A model generated the notes under the pieces. The model saw only the letters and a program-made list of their open reading frames with translations. It was not told where the DNA came from and ran no database searches. A program made the translations under genes and the position numbers. From assembly GCA_037974335.1 (NCBI GenBank), contig CM075731.1:45616206-45680205 (forward strand): a stretch of DNA of 64,000 nucleotides, written 5' to 3'. Every line of letters starts with the position of its first letter. Positions within the stretch are counted from its first letter, which is position 1. The stretch comes from Prionace glauca (lineage: Eukaryota > Chordata > Chondrichthyes > Carcharhiniformes > Carcharhinidae). Positions 10,491-22,470 of the stretch are shown here, in pieces.

Positions 10491-10714
10491 TCACATGTTC
10501 AAGTGTAAGTTAAATGTTGCATGGGACATGATGCTTCCTGCTAACTTTCAGCATTTACAGTTTTGTGCTTCATTCTCACTTGGGTTCCTGCATTCATGGG
10601 ATCAGTGAAGGTCAGGTCAAGAGGGCAAAGTTAGATGCAGTACTTTGGAAAGTAAAATTAATCTTCTGGGATTTCACCAGATTTACCTTTAAAGGCAGGG
10701 GGTCCTTTTGTAGA

Positions 10715-10815
10715 ATACAAAAACAAAATACTGCAGATGCTGGAAATGTGGAATAAGAACAGAAAATGTTGGAAATATTCAGCATATCTGTCAGCATCTG
10801 TAGAGAGAGTTATAA
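10715..10815 (+). repeat. Interspersed repeat, 'gatgctggaaat' family (copy 3)
   Basis: caaaatactgcagatgctgg is followed by gaacagaaaatgttggaaat and gtcagcatctgtagagagag. Best kept of the three copies. Confidence 0.65.
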
Positions 10816-10991
10816 AATGTCGCGAGTCACTGAATATTCCTCACAGGAGCAGGTGATTGACTGGGCTGGGTACACTCTTTGGAAGGAATGAGTGTAACAG
10901 TCTTGTTTCACGTTTCTTTCATATTCATCAAGATTTTTCTTCCTTCTAATTTTTTGAGGTTTTGTGCTTTATGTATTTCTTTCCTCTCTAG

Positions 10992-11134
10992 GTACAAGGT
11001 GAGCTATGACAAGGAAATGGGAGAATGCAAACTAGTGATTTCCATGACTTTTGCAGATGATGCAGGTGAATACTCCATTGTTGTTCGGAACCAACATGGA
11101 GAAATTTCTGCATCAACTCAACTGCTGGAGGAAG
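10992..11134 (+). CDS. ttn: Exon: Ig domain Z4, second half
   Basis: YKVSYDKEMGECKLVISMTF and DDAGEYSIVVRNQHGE complete Z4. The second Cys position is Ile, as in human (EYTIVVRNKHGE). Phase 2 to 1. Confidence 0.96.
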
Positions 11135-13398
11135 GTATGGAGCCTTTAAAATAACAGTTAGAATGACTTAATTTTCTGCAACAATTAAATCTGCCTTATT
11201 GAGGTACTGTGATGAAATTATTTTTGAAATTAAAACCTCTTTGTTTAGGTAATGATTAAATAATTTGCTTTAGTTGAATTAGCTTTCAAATTTTGGTTAC
11301 TGTCTGCGGTTATAATTATAATACGTACATAGGATAATATTTTACAGCATAGAAAGAGAGTGTTTAGCCGATCACATTATCTGCAATATCTATCTAATTT
11401 CTATGCCCTTACTCACTATTTTCATTTTTGGATGCTTATCCCTTATCATTTCAAAAGTCCATTATCCATTCTGCTCCCATCACTATTTCTGCTTGAAACT
11501 TCCATAGGCTAACAACCCTCTGTCAAAAAAATTCTAATCTCTCGTTACATGTTTTGTTCTTTCAAAGAGCTAGCATAGGAGTGAAGGGGCAAATGGCTTC
11601 TTTCTGTGCACCATGATTCTGTCGCCATAAAAATTGGACCAGTAGTGCCCTGTGTTTTGGTGCTATGGGTACTCTTTGGGGTACAAAATAGCACTTGTGG
11701 CACAACTGCCTGGTTTTAGGGTGAGTCACACCAAGTACCATAGCATAGATTCGGTGAATAGTTTCTGGAAGTAAGCCAGCAGTGCCTTTTTGGAGCTCAA
11801 CACTCCAGCTAACGCACGCACATTGCTTTGTGTGTGCCACATGCCAACTTTGCCCTGCACCACAACTGAAAAGGATTCCATTTTGTCAGTGTCCAGCTGG
11901 TGTAAGAGCAGAGGTAGAGAATCACGCAAGTCGATGTCTGTGTTGTGGCAGCAGTTATCATGCCTTCATTCTGCATAGCTCACTGTGCCAGCTACATTTG
12001 GGTCAACACAATAAATCAAAAGGTGGCATCTAGATAGGGTTATCTGCTGACCACATGGCTGATGTCACTGGTGCACAACCCACATGTGCAGTGTACATAC
12101 AATGAAAGCCATGCTGCAACACTAAATGTGATATAGCAAATGATTGGTGTGCAGGAACAATACTTCTGCTGCCTCAACCACAATAGAGGAACCGGCAGTA
12201 ATAGACAGAGCTTTGTCATGATCTGTTACTTGCTGCACAATAACAAAATCAAGAGGATACTGTCCTTGCCATCGACTATATAACAAACAGATCAGGCACA
12301 AAAGAGCAGAAACAGAGGAGGAAACACAGATAGCCTTTTTCCTGCTGGGCATCTTTGTGCAATATCAGTACACAACCCCAACTATCTGTTTGACCTAAAA
12401 GAACCCCACCCCAATTATCTGTTCATCAACAATCCCACAATTTCCCTTCTCTCTGTCACTGACTATCACAGCTGCAATGTAAAAATGAAAGCCCACAGAA
12501 AATAAACACTCCGAGCTGAATGTACAAATCACATTACTTCATGTAACGTACAGAGGTCAGCTAATCATTCTTGGTCATTCTCTTGGAGCCTGTTTCAAGT
12601 GTGCCTTTGCCCCTGTGAGTGGTCCCGTGCAGTGTTATCCCAGTGACTGCTGAATGTTGTTGGAGAAGATTGTAGGTGGCTTCAAGCAGCTTTTAGCCTG
12701 GAAGGCCCAGACGCAGATAGCACAATCTCAGCATGGGTGGCAGCAGTCTTGGCTGGTTGCCTGTAGGAAGTAGTTTGGCTACTGGGTTAGGTGTGAGAAT
12801 CAGTGCTGACCTCTTGAGCGAGGACAGCAGTTTTGGATTTTGTGGAGCTTTTCAACTTCTTTCAGCATTTTATCTTATTTAGTGTAGTATTTCATCTTCT
12901 CAATTATCTCACATTAAATGTCATTCAGTAACTATTTGCTCAAATTGCAATCTGAAATTGCTAAGTGTCCTTTTTCATAGTTAAGCATAGTAAGAAGTCT
13001 CATACCAGCAGATTAAAATCCAATAGATTAATTTGGAATCACTCACTTATGAGGGAGCAGCTCTCCAAAAACTCATGATTCCAAATAAACCTGTTGGACT
13101 TTAACTTTTTACTGTGCTCACCCCAGTCCAATGCCAGCATCTCCACATCATTGCTGAGCATGGTTCCGACTTTGCTGTTGTTTGCAAATTTTTATGTGCC
13201 TCTTTCAGGCAAGTCTATCTGCTCGAGATGAGAGCAATGATCTTAATACTGATTTCAGAGGGACACCACAGTTCATATCGCTCCAGTCTGAGTAGAAGAT
13301 AACTTAAGTGCCATATTTGTTTAACTTTTTGTGTTGATTTGCCATTTTAATAACTCAAAAGAGTTTGTTGTTCTAATTCTGGTGCAATTTCTTCTTAG
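11135..13398 (+). other. ttn: Intron, 2.3 kb
   Basis: About 11330-11560 looks like the antisense 3' end of an old LINE (ctaacaaccctctgtcaaaa and similar phrases). About 12988-13150 is a short inverted-repeat element. The middle (11600-12900) holds no feature I can name. Confidence 0.65.
12988..13150 (-). mobile_element. Short non-autonomous element with inverted ends
   Basis: Reads taagaagtctcataccagca at one end and gtgctcaccccagtccaatg then catctccacatcat at the other. The centre has gattccaaataaacctgttg. The same element, in the opposite orientation and interrupted by a LINE, lies at 38610-40058. Probably a MITE-like DNA element; the superfamily is not certain. Confidence 0.65.
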
Positions 13399-13595
13399 CT
13401 GATTATGAGCTTTACATGAAGGAACACCAAGTGGTGACAGAGCGAACAGAATTAATAACAGAATATGTCCAAGAACCCAAAGCTGCAGATGTAGCACCAA
13501 TGTTTTTAATGACTGAGTATGAAAAAGAAGAAGCACTAATCAGGAAGAAAATGGGTAAAAGCGAAGCCATGATGAAAACTATGATGGAAGAACAT
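13399..13595 (+). CDS. ttn: Exon: linker between Z4 and Z5
   Basis: ADYELYMKEHQVVTERTEL is followed by YVQEPKAADVAPMFLMTEYE and ALIRKKMGKSEAMM. Human has ADYELLMKSQQEM and EKEQALIRKKMAKD. Predicted helical and charged. Phase 1 to 0. Confidence 0.95.
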
Positions 13596-15171
13596 GTAAG
13601 ATTCCTCTTAAAATTCGTAAACGTTTCTTGAGAAATATCAGAAATGCATTGTGAAATTATAACATTTGTTTTAGAATGTGCAGAGGTAATGTATATTATA
13701 AGTGTTGTGGCTTAATTAAGCAGTTTTGCAATTACAGTAGAACATAATTTGCATGATTATTGTTCACCTTTGGATAAAATCATCTTAGCAGCCAATATTC
13801 TATCCATGCAGAGATTTGCTAAAGTGCAAAAGAAATGGATGGATGAATAGAACAATAACTCATATTTACATATCATCTTTAGTATGGCTCCTTCACAGGA
13901 GCATTATAAACAAAATATAAGATAAAAAAAGATATTTGGTCAAAAAACAAAAGCATAGTCAAAGAGAAGCATCTTCAACGTGCCATCTGGCACTGAATAG
14001 TATTGAACAGAGAATGGGATAGTCAGTATCATAATATTCTCATTTTTCCACATGAAATAAGTTTGATCATAAATGCAAAATTTTCACACATACTATGCAC
14101 ATTATTCATTTTTGAATGTTAATTGTGTGAGGAAGGGGGTGTGCGCAAGGCTGAAGGTTTACGAAGGGTACGTAATATCCATACCAGCTCTGAAAATGAT
14201 AGGGGGTGATCTTACTGGCTTGTCCCACCGGTTGACCAAGCCGGTAAGATCAGTCAAAATGCAAAAATTGTGTCCACACCCAGTTTCTTGCCTCTTGCAA
14301 TGTTACTGGCATTGAATTGCTCATGAAATCAGCTTTGCACCCTCAATGTACCCATCAATGGGGACCTGATGTGATAGTCTTGCTGGTGGGACTGAAGCTC
14401 CAGGATGGTTGAGGCAGGGCCAAACTGTACCCTTTGGGCAGTGCCAGCCTGGTGCCTTGGCACTGTCAGCATTTAGGCAATGCCAAAGGACTGGATCTGA
14501 GGGAGGGTGGGCAAGGCCTGAAGGGGGCAGGTCCATGTGGGGGGGGGACAAGATGGGGTCAGTTCCATAGGGGTGGAGGGAAGGGTGGGGATTGGCATCA
14601 ACTGGATTGGAATCTGCTAGGGCAATGGTCAGGGAGGGGGTGGGTTGAGGGTTGGGGTGGGGATCAACATTACCCAGGGTGGTGATAGGTGAGAAGGTGG
14701 AGTCTGGATTGATTGTGTGGCGATTGGGCGGGGATTGGCATTAGCAAGAGTGGCAGTTGTGGGTTATATTGAGTCGGCATTGGCTGAGGCGGTGCTCGGC
14801 AGGGGGAGGGGTGGTGCACTAGGAGTGCACTGGGAGATCAGGGTGTCTGCGTAATGGTGCCCCTAGAGCTCATCAGCCAAGTTCCTGGTGAAAATAGGCC
14901 CTGCTCCCTTCCCATGTGGCATGGATCACATCTAGGCTTTTTTTTTCCTTACTGCCATACAATTGCATCTGGGAACTCCCCACAAAAGTTGTCATGATTT
15001 TCTCTCAATGTCCTGTTAAAGAATGCTGCAAATATTGTGCTGTATTCCATTAGTAAATGGAATTCCCCATTAACTACATTTCTGATTAACTGGCATTACC
15101 CTGCATGTAAAGATTTTGCTGTATTTTGATCTATTGCTCATTGCCATATAACATCTGTTTGCTTTCTTTAG
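13596..15171 (+). other. ttn: Intron, 1.6 kb, with a G-rich tract
   Basis: About 14400-14830 is strongly G-rich on the plus strand, with runs of eight G near 14540 and many GGTGGGG-type runs. Such sequence can form G-quadruplexes in the RNA. No coding content. Confidence 0.75.
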
Positions 15172-15402
15172 GAATACCATATTTCTTCATTTGAAGAAAG
15201 ACTTATCAAAGAAATTGAATTGCGAATCATCAGAATCACTTTGGAAGAGCTTCTTGAAGAGGATGATGAAGAAATGGTGTTGGATATTCATGAAGATGAA
15301 TCTATTGCACCAGGATTTGATTCAACACTGAAAAGCTTTAGAGTCCTTGATGGAATGGGCGTTACTTTCCATTGTAAAGTAGCTGGTTATCCATTACCCA
15401 AG
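15172..15402 (+). CDS. ttn: Exon: linker and first half of Ig Z5
   Basis: EYHISSFEERLIKEIELRII and TLEELLEEDDEE form a helical acidic linker. The Ig then starts at SFRVLDGMGVTFHCKVAGYP. Matches human EFHISSFEERLIKEIEYRI. Phase 0-0, splitting the Ig at PLPK|VVWFKDG. Confidence 0.97.
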
Positions 15403-15601
15403 GTAACCTTTTTTTGCATTGGGAACCACATTTGCCATGAAGAATGTTTAAGATGAAATTTTTTCTAGTTAGATATAATAGTTAATGTGAACAGCTGAAA
15501 GTATGTATCATACAATCTAAAATGCTTTTGTAAACTTTTCTTTTGGGAGATTTTTAAATAACCTAATGCGTCTTCGTAATATATGTTTCATATTTTCATA
15601 G

Positions 15602-15846
15602 GTTGTATGGTTCAAAGACGGTAAGCGTCTGAAACATAACGATCACTACCAGATGGATATTTCTCAGGATGGTAGAGCTAATCTGCGTATTCCAAAAGTT
15701 TTACCAGAAGATGAGGGCATCTACACAGTGTTTGCCAGCAATGTCAAGGGAAATGCTATTTGCTCTGGAAAGCTGTTTATTGAACCCATTGGTGCTCCAG
15801 CAAGCCATACTTATTTACAAACAACAGAAATAATGAGGAGAATGCG
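15602..15846 (+). CDS. ttn: Exon: second half of Ig Z5
   Basis: VVWFKDGKRLKHNDHYQMD then EDEGIYTVFASNVKGNA completes Z5. The tail leads to a linker ending EIMRRMR. Phase 0 to 2. Confidence 0.97.
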
Positions 15847-16000
15847 GTACTATTTATTAGACACTATTATTTCGTTCTAATTTTATGTTATGCTTCACAT
15901 TCAGAAGCATTCAGAAAATTTAAAAATTAATCAACTAATGATTTCAAAATAGAAATTATAACATTAATGATAATGTTAAATCCATTTTCCCTTTCTTCAG

Positions 16001-16197
16001 TTCTGTGTCTCCTCGATCTCCAAGTCGTTCACCTGCTCGTAGATTGGAAGATACTGATGAGACTCAACTAGAGAGACTGTACAAACCAGTTTTTGTTCTG
16101 AAACCTACATCATTTAAGTGTTCTGAGGGACAGACAGCTAGATTTGACCTAAAGGTTGTTGGTAGACCCATGCCTGAGACACTATGGTTCCACAATG
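16001..16197 (+). CDS. ttn: Exon: SP motif and first half of Ig Z6
   Basis: SVSPRSPSRSPARRLEDTDE precedes TQLERLYKPVFVLKP, then SEGQTARFDLKVVGRPMPE and LWFHNG. The human exon has a run of MSPAR repeats between SRSP and GRRLEETDE; here this is reduced to one SPARR. Phase 2 to 1. Confidence 0.96.
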
Positions 16198-16290
16198 GTA
16201 AGAATTATATTTTGTCACATCGCATATTCAAGTGTGTACAAATAATACGGGAAAATGAGATATCTGATTTAATATCCACTTATGTTACAG

Positions 16291-16455
16291 GTCGTCAAAT
16301 TGTGAATGATTACACTCACAAAATTGTCGTAAAGGAAGACGGGATTCAATCCCTGATCATTGTTCCTGCTCTGCCAAATGATTCTGGTGAATGGACTGTT
16401 GTGGCACAAAACAGAGCTGGCAAAAGCTCTGTTTCCATGACACTCTCTGTCGAAG
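16291..16455 (+). CDS. ttn: Exon: second half of Ig Z6
   Basis: RQIVNDYTHKIVVKEDGIQS, then NDSGEWTVVAQNRAGKSS. Near-identical to human Z6. Phase 1-1. Confidence 0.97.
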
Positions 16456-17625
16456 GTACATTATACTTAAATAAAAATGTATAGAATTATTTCAAGTGAA
16501 CTTGCTACAAGAAATATGTTTTTATTTTTTCTGTGTTCATTGGAAGAGATGTATAGCGATTAATAATAAGCAGCACTGGGACCACTGCTCCAGTGCCTTT
16601 TGCACCGCCAACAACTTCATAATGAAAAGGTCCAGTTCTTTATAATATTTACATTTTGTTCCATCTGTATTGATTAGAATGCACTGAGAGTACTGAGATG
16701 TGGCAGTAAGGTTTCCAGTGCCCAGTAACCCTGGAAAGAAGGATGTATTTAGGTTGAAAAAGCATTGTGTGAGATTACAATTAGTCTTCTAAGGCCAAAA
16801 TGTTGAGCAGTATGTCAACAAGATCATTATAGTAATACGCTGGATCACCCAGATTTTAAAAAAATGTTAACCTTTTGACAGATAATTCAGCTGCTGTATG
16901 TGAATAGATTTAATTGCAATAAAAACATGTGGCCTTGCTGAACCTTGTGTCACCTTGTCTGCAAGCATTATGTGCAGTACATGTTAATTGGCAGTGCAGT
17001 TTGGGGGAAGGTATAAACATTGGAACAGGATTAGGCTACTTAGTCCCTCAAGCCTGATGCATCACCCAATGGGATCATAGCTGATTCTTGACCTAACTGT
17101 ATATCTGCCTTTGCCCCAGATTCCCTAAAAGGTTTGATTAACAAGGGTGGTGTGTGAAATTAGCCTCAATTATACTGTGAGCTAGTCCATGTTACATGCC
17201 AGAGCAACAGATGTTGAAATTACACTTTTGTATGTTTCGAGGCAAAAAAATTGATCATTTCAAAAAGTGGATCTGTCTTTTGTATTGCTTTTTGAGGCTG
17301 AAAGGGTGAATCTTTTTCTGGGTTTTGACAGAATCTCAAGTTGATAATTCACAAATGCGGAGGAGGGAGTCAACATGAATAGCATGTGAATTTCATTTCT
17401 GCTTGGTGCCAATTTGGCTGCAATGTGTGTTTCTCCCAGTGGCAAACCACAATGTGAAACTACAACCCAACTCTCAGTTGTACAGCAATTTGGAGCATCA
17501 GCATAATATTCTATTGTGCCATTCAAATTGCCAAAATTTAGTCATTATTTACAGAAAATTTATGTTTGTTATTGCATATGTGTGTTTTTGAACTTCAACA
17601 TTTAAAACTGTTGTTTTCTTTGCAG
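16456..17625 (+). other. ttn: Intron, 1.2 kb
   Basis: About 17015-17140 carries an antisense LINE 3'-end remnant (gcatcacccaatgggatcat, gctgattcttgacctaactg). Otherwise AT-rich, nothing seen. Confidence 0.65.
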
Positions 17626-17794
17626 CCAAGGAGCATTTACTGAGACCTCAGTTTGTGGAAAAGTTAAAAAATGTCAGTGTTAAAGAAGGTGCCCCTGTTG
17701 CAATGGCAGTAAAAGCTGTTGGAAACCCAAATCCTGATATTGTATGGCTGAAGAACAGTGATATTATTGCCCAACACAAGTATCCACATATTAA
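17626..17794 (+). CDS. ttn: Exon: first half of Ig Z7
   Basis: PQFVEKLKNVSVKEGAPVAM then GNPNPDIVWLKNSDIIAQH; human has PMFVEKLKNVNIKEGSRLEM. Phase 1 to 2. Confidence 0.96.
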
Positions 17795-17886
17795 GTAAGT
17801 ACATTGTAATATTAATAAATTGTTAATAGGTACATGTGCATATGATGTATTTGCTGATTTGTAATTTCTACTTACTTGTATCTTAG

Positions 17887-19580
17887 GATTGAAGGTACTA
17901 AAGGAGAAGGAGCACTGAAAATTGATTCTGTAGCAAATTATGATGCTGCATGGTATACTGCAACTGCCATCAATAAAGCAGGTCGTGACACAACAAGATG
18001 TAAACTTAATGTTGAACTTGAATTTGCTGAACCTGAACCAGAAAGAAAGTTAATCATTCCAAAGGGGACCTATAAAGCTAAGGAGATATCGGCTCCTGAG
18101 CTAGAACCCCTTCATTTACGTTACGGCCAGGAACAGTGGGAGGAAGGTGATTTGTATGATAAGGAAAAACAACAGAAACCCCATTTCAAAAAGAAGACCA
18201 GTTCTGTGAGGCTCAAATGTTTCGGACCAGCACACTTTGAATGCAGACTAACACCAATTGGTGATCCGACTATGGTTGTTGAGTGGTTACTTGATAGTAA
18301 GCCTCTTGCTGCAGCGAACAGACTTCATATGATCAATGAATTTGGATACTGTAGTCTTGATTTTGAAGTAGCATATCCCCGGGATAGTGGTATCATCACC
18401 TGTAGAGCTACAAACAAGTATGGCACTGATCAGACATCAGCAACTCTCATTGTAAAAGATGAAAAGAGCCTTGTTGAAGAATCTCAGTTACCTGAGGGTA
18501 GAAAAGGAATGCAACGAATTGAAGAACTTGAAAGAATAGCCCATGAAGGTGCACTTACAGGTCTTTCAGAAGAATTGATAAAAGAGAAGACAAAGCCTGA
18601 AATAGTTTTGTTCCCAGAACCAGCAAGAGTGCTGGAAGGTGAAATAGCACGCTACCGGTGTCGTGTCATAGGCTATCCTCAACCAAAGGTCAACTGGTAT
18701 CTTAATGGGCAACTTATTCGCAAGAGCAAACGGTTTAGGCTACGTTATGATGGTATCTACTACCTGGAAATTGTTGACTGCAAATCATATGATTCAGGTA
18801 ATGTCAAAGTTACGGCAGAAAATCCTGAAGGGGTTGTGGAACACACAGTGAAGCTAGAAATAACAGAACGAGAAGATTTCAGGTCTATTTTACGGCGAGC
18901 CCCTGAACAGAAGGTTGAAACTGGCCCATCAGAACCTGCCAAGCCATTCTTTGAAGTCATTAAGGTAGAAAAACCAGCTGAGGCTGCAGTCAAAGAGGTG
19001 GTGAAACTTAAAAAGGCTGAAAGAATTATTCATGAGAAACTAACAGAGGAGACCGAAGAACTCCGTAGCAAATTTAAACGTAGAAAGGAAGAAGGTTATT
19101 ATGAGGCCATTACAGCAGTGGAACTCAAATCACGTAGAAAAGATGAAGCTTATGAAGAAATGCTGAGAAAAAGAAAGGAAGAACTCCTCCATTGGACCAA
19201 AGAAGTACCTGAGGAGGAAAAGAAACTCCCTCCTCCTGAAGGCACTATCACCATTCCAACTTTTAAACCAGATAAGGTTCAGTTATCACCAAGTATGGAG
19301 GCACCCAAAATTTTGGAGCGTATTCAGAGTCAGACAGTGGCTTGTGGAGATGAAAGTCATTTCCGTGTTAGAGTGGTGGGCAAGCCAGACCCTGAATGCC
19401 AATGGTTTAAGAATGGTGTCAAACTTGAAAAATCTGAACGAATTTACTGGTATTGGCCTGAAGACAATGTCTGTGAACTTGTAATTAGAAATGTTGTACC
19501 TGAAGATTCTGCCAGTATAATGGTGAAAGCTATCAATGTTGTTGGTGAAACCTCAAGCCACGCTTTCCTGCTTGTACAAG
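17887..19580 (+). CDS. ttn: Large exon: end of Z7, Z8, Z9, charged linker, I1
   Basis: 1694 nt, about 565 residues, phase 2 to 1. It contains in order: the end of Z7 ([11 protein letters not shown]); a linker [20 protein letters not shown] and [21 protein letters not shown]8 ([32 protein letters not shown]); Z9 ([46 protein letters not shown]); a Lys/Glu-rich helical linker ([35 protein letters not shown]); and I1 ([32 protein letters not shown]). In mammals Z9-I1 binds obscurin and small ankyrin-1 lies nearby, linking myofibrils to the sarcoplasmic reticulum. Keeping this exon unsplit is typical of the vertebrate gene. Confidence 0.98.
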
Positions 19581-19674
19581 GTAATTAGCTTTGTCAACTA
19601 AATGCTAGATGTACGTTTTTTAAAAAATTATTCTTCCTGATATTTATAGTATTCTTTTCCTGATCTTTTTTCAG

Positions 19675-19956
19675 CCAAGCAAGTGATTACGTTTTCCGAG
19701 CAGTTGCATGATGTTAAAGCAAAAGAGAAAGACACCATGGCAACTTTTGAATGTGAATTGTCAGAACCATTTATAAAAGTAGAATGGTTTAAGAATGACG
19801 TGCAGATTTTCCCTGGTGACAAATACCGAATGCATTCTGATCGGAAAGTTCATTTCATGTCTGTATTGACAATTGCTATGACTGATTTTGCAGAATACAC
19901 TTGTGCTCTTGTTGAAGATTCTTCTATACGATCAACAGCAAAACTTATTGTTGAAG
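19675..19956 (+). CDS. ttn: Exon: Ig domain I2
   Basis: AKQVITFSEQLHDVKAKEKD, ATFECELSEPFIKVEWFKND and DFAEYTCALVEDS form one complete Ig. It opens the one-domain-per-exon proximal tandem Ig string. Phase 1-1. Confidence 0.97.
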
Positions 19957-20289
19957 GTATGAAAGATGCATGAGTAGCAAAGCAAGAACTAAATAACTGC
20001 AACATAATAGACAGCAGCCAAAGAGTAATTAAAATGTGAATTAATTTTTTAGAATATTGGTTAAGTTACTTCTCTTTAAATATTACCATATTATGATTGA
20101 ATGAAAATGCTTTTATCTCCATAATGTCAGTTGGTTAAGTTACAAAATGAAAAAAAAACTCTTGGAAATTCCATCATTCATGTCAACTTACCATAGATTT
20201 AATGACTTTCTATGAATGCAGAAAGTTATTCTTATGCCTGCTGCTGGTGACGGTTTTGATGATTGATTGTTTTCATAAAATTGTAAGGC

Positions 20290-20690
20290 CTTAATAAGAT
20301 CACAAAGTCATAAGAAATTGGAGAAGGAGTAGGTCATTTGGCTCAATAGGACTGCTGCACCACTGGATAGGATTGTAACGAATCATTTGTGGCCTGACCT
20401 CAAATTTCATGCCCCTGCCTTAATTTCATGCCCCTGTTGATCAAAAATCTGCCCAATACAGCTTTGAATGTGTTCTATGACACAAACTCCATTTGTTGTC
20501 TGTGGAAGAGAGTCCAAAGGTTAACAGACCTCTCCATCTTCAGTGGCTGACCTCTGATTTTTAAACTTTGCCCCCTGGTTCATGAGCAGAAACATCCTGT
20601 CAACTCTGTCTTGTCAATCCCCCTCAAAATCTTATAAAATACAATCAGATTACCTCCCATTCTTCCAAATTCGGATGAGCATGGACCCTA
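20290..20690 (-). mobile_element. Old LINE 3' region (CR1/L2-like), antisense
   Basis: Phrases such as ggagaaggagtaggtcattt, gttgatcaaaaatctgccca, cagctttgaatgtgttctat and gcagaaacatcctgtcaact belong to the 3' part of a CR1/L2-type LINE common in cartilaginous fishes. No open frame remains. Confidence 0.65.
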
Positions 20691-20729
20691 CCTGCTCAAA
20701 CTTTCCTCTTATGAGTGTTAACAATAAAT

Positions 20730-20790
20730 GTAAATGCAACATCAATTTCCACATGTACACTGATGATAGCCAGTTTTTCACCACCACAAT
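20730..20790 (+). mobile_element. LINE reverse-transcriptase scrap
   Basis: Frame-open NINFHMYTDDSQFFTTTI resembles the L2-type catalytic block with Y-x-D-D (for example FHCYADDTQLY). Only about 60 bp remain between two other repeats. Confidence 0.5.
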
Positions 20791-20799
20791 CTGGTACAT

Positions 20800-20980
20800 A
20801 GAGAGAGAATTTAGCATGGCCAGTGCACCTAACCAGCATATCTTTCAGGCTGTGGGAGGAGACCAAAGCATTGGGAGGAAACCCACACAGACATAGGGAG
20901 AACATACAAACTCCGCACAGACAGTAACACAAGCCAGGAATTAAACCTGGGTCCCTGGTGCTGTGAGGCAACCATGCCAG
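20800..20980 (-). mobile_element. SINE with V-SINE core, antisense
   Basis: Reverse complement of the family: gggaggaaacccacacagac, gggagaacatacaaactccg and aattaaacctgggtccctgg, with gtgctgtgaggcaaccatgc as the tRNA-like head. The 3' end is missing. Confidence 0.82.
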
Positions 20981-21303
20981 TGGCTTGGTGTCAGATATTT
21001 CTGATACCTGTGAAATGCACTGATCCATTTAACTATGTCAAAGGTGCTACATAAATGCATGTTGTCATTGATTTATGAATAAACTCATTGATCCAACACT
21101 CCCTATAGGAAACCACATTTAAAGAAATAATAAGTTGGAGAATTTATACTACAGTGCTGTAGCTCAATCTCTGACCCATGCTCCTTCAAGCATGTCTTTG
21201 ATTGAGAGCTTGAATTGATGAATTTACACTTTAATAGCATTACTTAAGTCAAGATAGGCTATGATACGGTGGCTTAAAGTATGATTTTTTAATCTTCATA
21301 TAG

Positions 21304-21570
21304 GAGCTGTCCTTGAATTCACCCAAGAGCTTGCAGACTTAGAAGTGCCAGAGTTATTCTCAGGTGAATTAGAATGTGCTTTTTCAAGTGAGGATGCTGA
21401 AGGAAAATGGTACAAAGGAGATGTAGAGATCCAGCACAGCAACAAATACTATATTTCCTCTCGTCGTGGTCGCCATACTTTAGCTGTTAAAGATGTTGTC
21501 AAGGAAGACCAGGGCAGATACAGTTTTGTTGTTGAAGGCAAAAAGACAAGTTGCAATCTAAAGATGAAAC
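21304..21570 (+). CDS. ttn: Exon: Ig domain I3
   Basis: GAVLEFTQELADLEVPELFS, ELECAFSSEDAEGKWYKGD and DQGRYSFVVEGKKTS. The second Cys is replaced by Phe, as in human I3 (EYSFVIDGKKTT). Phase 1-1. Confidence 0.97.
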
Positions 21571-21728
21571 GTAAGTTAATTTGTATGTAAATCAGTAATA
21601 ATCAGCTCATTTTTAATCTAATAAAGCATTTAGTTTGAAGATGGAATGCATTCACAATGATGGTAAATTCAACAATTTTGGAGATATTGCAAGGATTTAT
21701 TGACAAAGGTCACCTTTGTTACTTGCAG

Positions 21729-22001
21729 CACGTGCTGTGACAATTCTTCAAGACCTTGGAGACCAGAACATTTGTGAAGGCGATATTGCCCAACTTGAAG
21801 TTAAATTCTCTCAAGAAAATGTTGAAGGTGTCTGGCAAAAGAATGGTCAAGAAATCCAGGCTAATGAACGTGTTCACCTTGTTATAGACAAAACATCACA
21901 TATGTTGCTGATTGAGGATGCAACAAAAGAAGACGCTGGCATATATTCATTTCATGCCACTGATTTTGACCTCTCTACATCTGGATGTTTAACTGTGCAA
22001 T
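21729..22001 (+). CDS. ttn: Exon: Ig domain I4
   Basis: AVTILQDLGDQNICEGDIAQ, VEGVWQKNGQEI and EDAGIYSFHATDFDLSTSG; human has AIAILQGLSDQKVCEGD. Phase 1-1. Confidence 0.97.
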
Positions 22002-22109
22002 GTAAATGCTTTTTTTATCTTTATTTTTTACAATTTTGTAACGTTTCATTCAGTTATAGGAGGTATCCCGGGATTTCCAAATGACAGCCATATTTTCTTT
22101 ACTTTCCAG

Positions 22110-22373
22110 CTATTGAAGTTGTGATCCCTCTTAAAGACCTTACTGTAATTGAGGGAACAAAGGCAGTTTTAGAGTGCAAAGTCTCAGTTGCACACATTAC
22201 TTCTGTGAAATGGTACTTCAATGACCAACCAATTGAACTTGGTGACAGGATACAAACTGTTGCAAAAGGGGCTAAACAGCGTCTGGTAATCAACAGGTCC
22301 TTTGCCTCAGACGAAGGATGCTACAAACTTGTCATTGGCAAAACTGAAACAAGCTGTAATCTAACAGTTGAAC
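22110..22373 (+). CDS. ttn: Exon: Ig domain I5
   Basis: IEVVIPLKDLTVIEGTKAVL, VKWYFNDQPIEL and DEGCYKLVIGKTETSCN. Phase 1-1. The first Cys and Trp are kept; the F-strand Cys is replaced by Leu. Confidence 0.97.
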
Positions 22374-22470
22374 GTAAGTGATCAATTATTGTGAACTGGT
22401 TTAAGAAGTTTATATTGTTTTTATTCGGCATTTTGTTTTCTGAAATTTGGATTTGTGTCTTTTCTTATAG

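Larger units (their letters stand above)
9318..10991 (+). other. ttn: Intron, 1.7 kb, SINE-rich
   Basis: This intron splits Ig Z4. It holds two head-to-tail SINE copies (about 9808-10060 and 10216-10490) and one 'gatgctggaaat' repeat. The rest is AT-rich. Confidence 0.8.
19957..21303 (+). other. ttn: Intron, 1.3 kb, repeat-rich
   Basis: About 20290-20690 is an antisense LINE 3' region, 20730-20790 a scrap of plus-strand LINE reverse transcriptase, and 20800-20980 an antisense SINE. The remainder is AT-rich. Confidence 0.75.
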
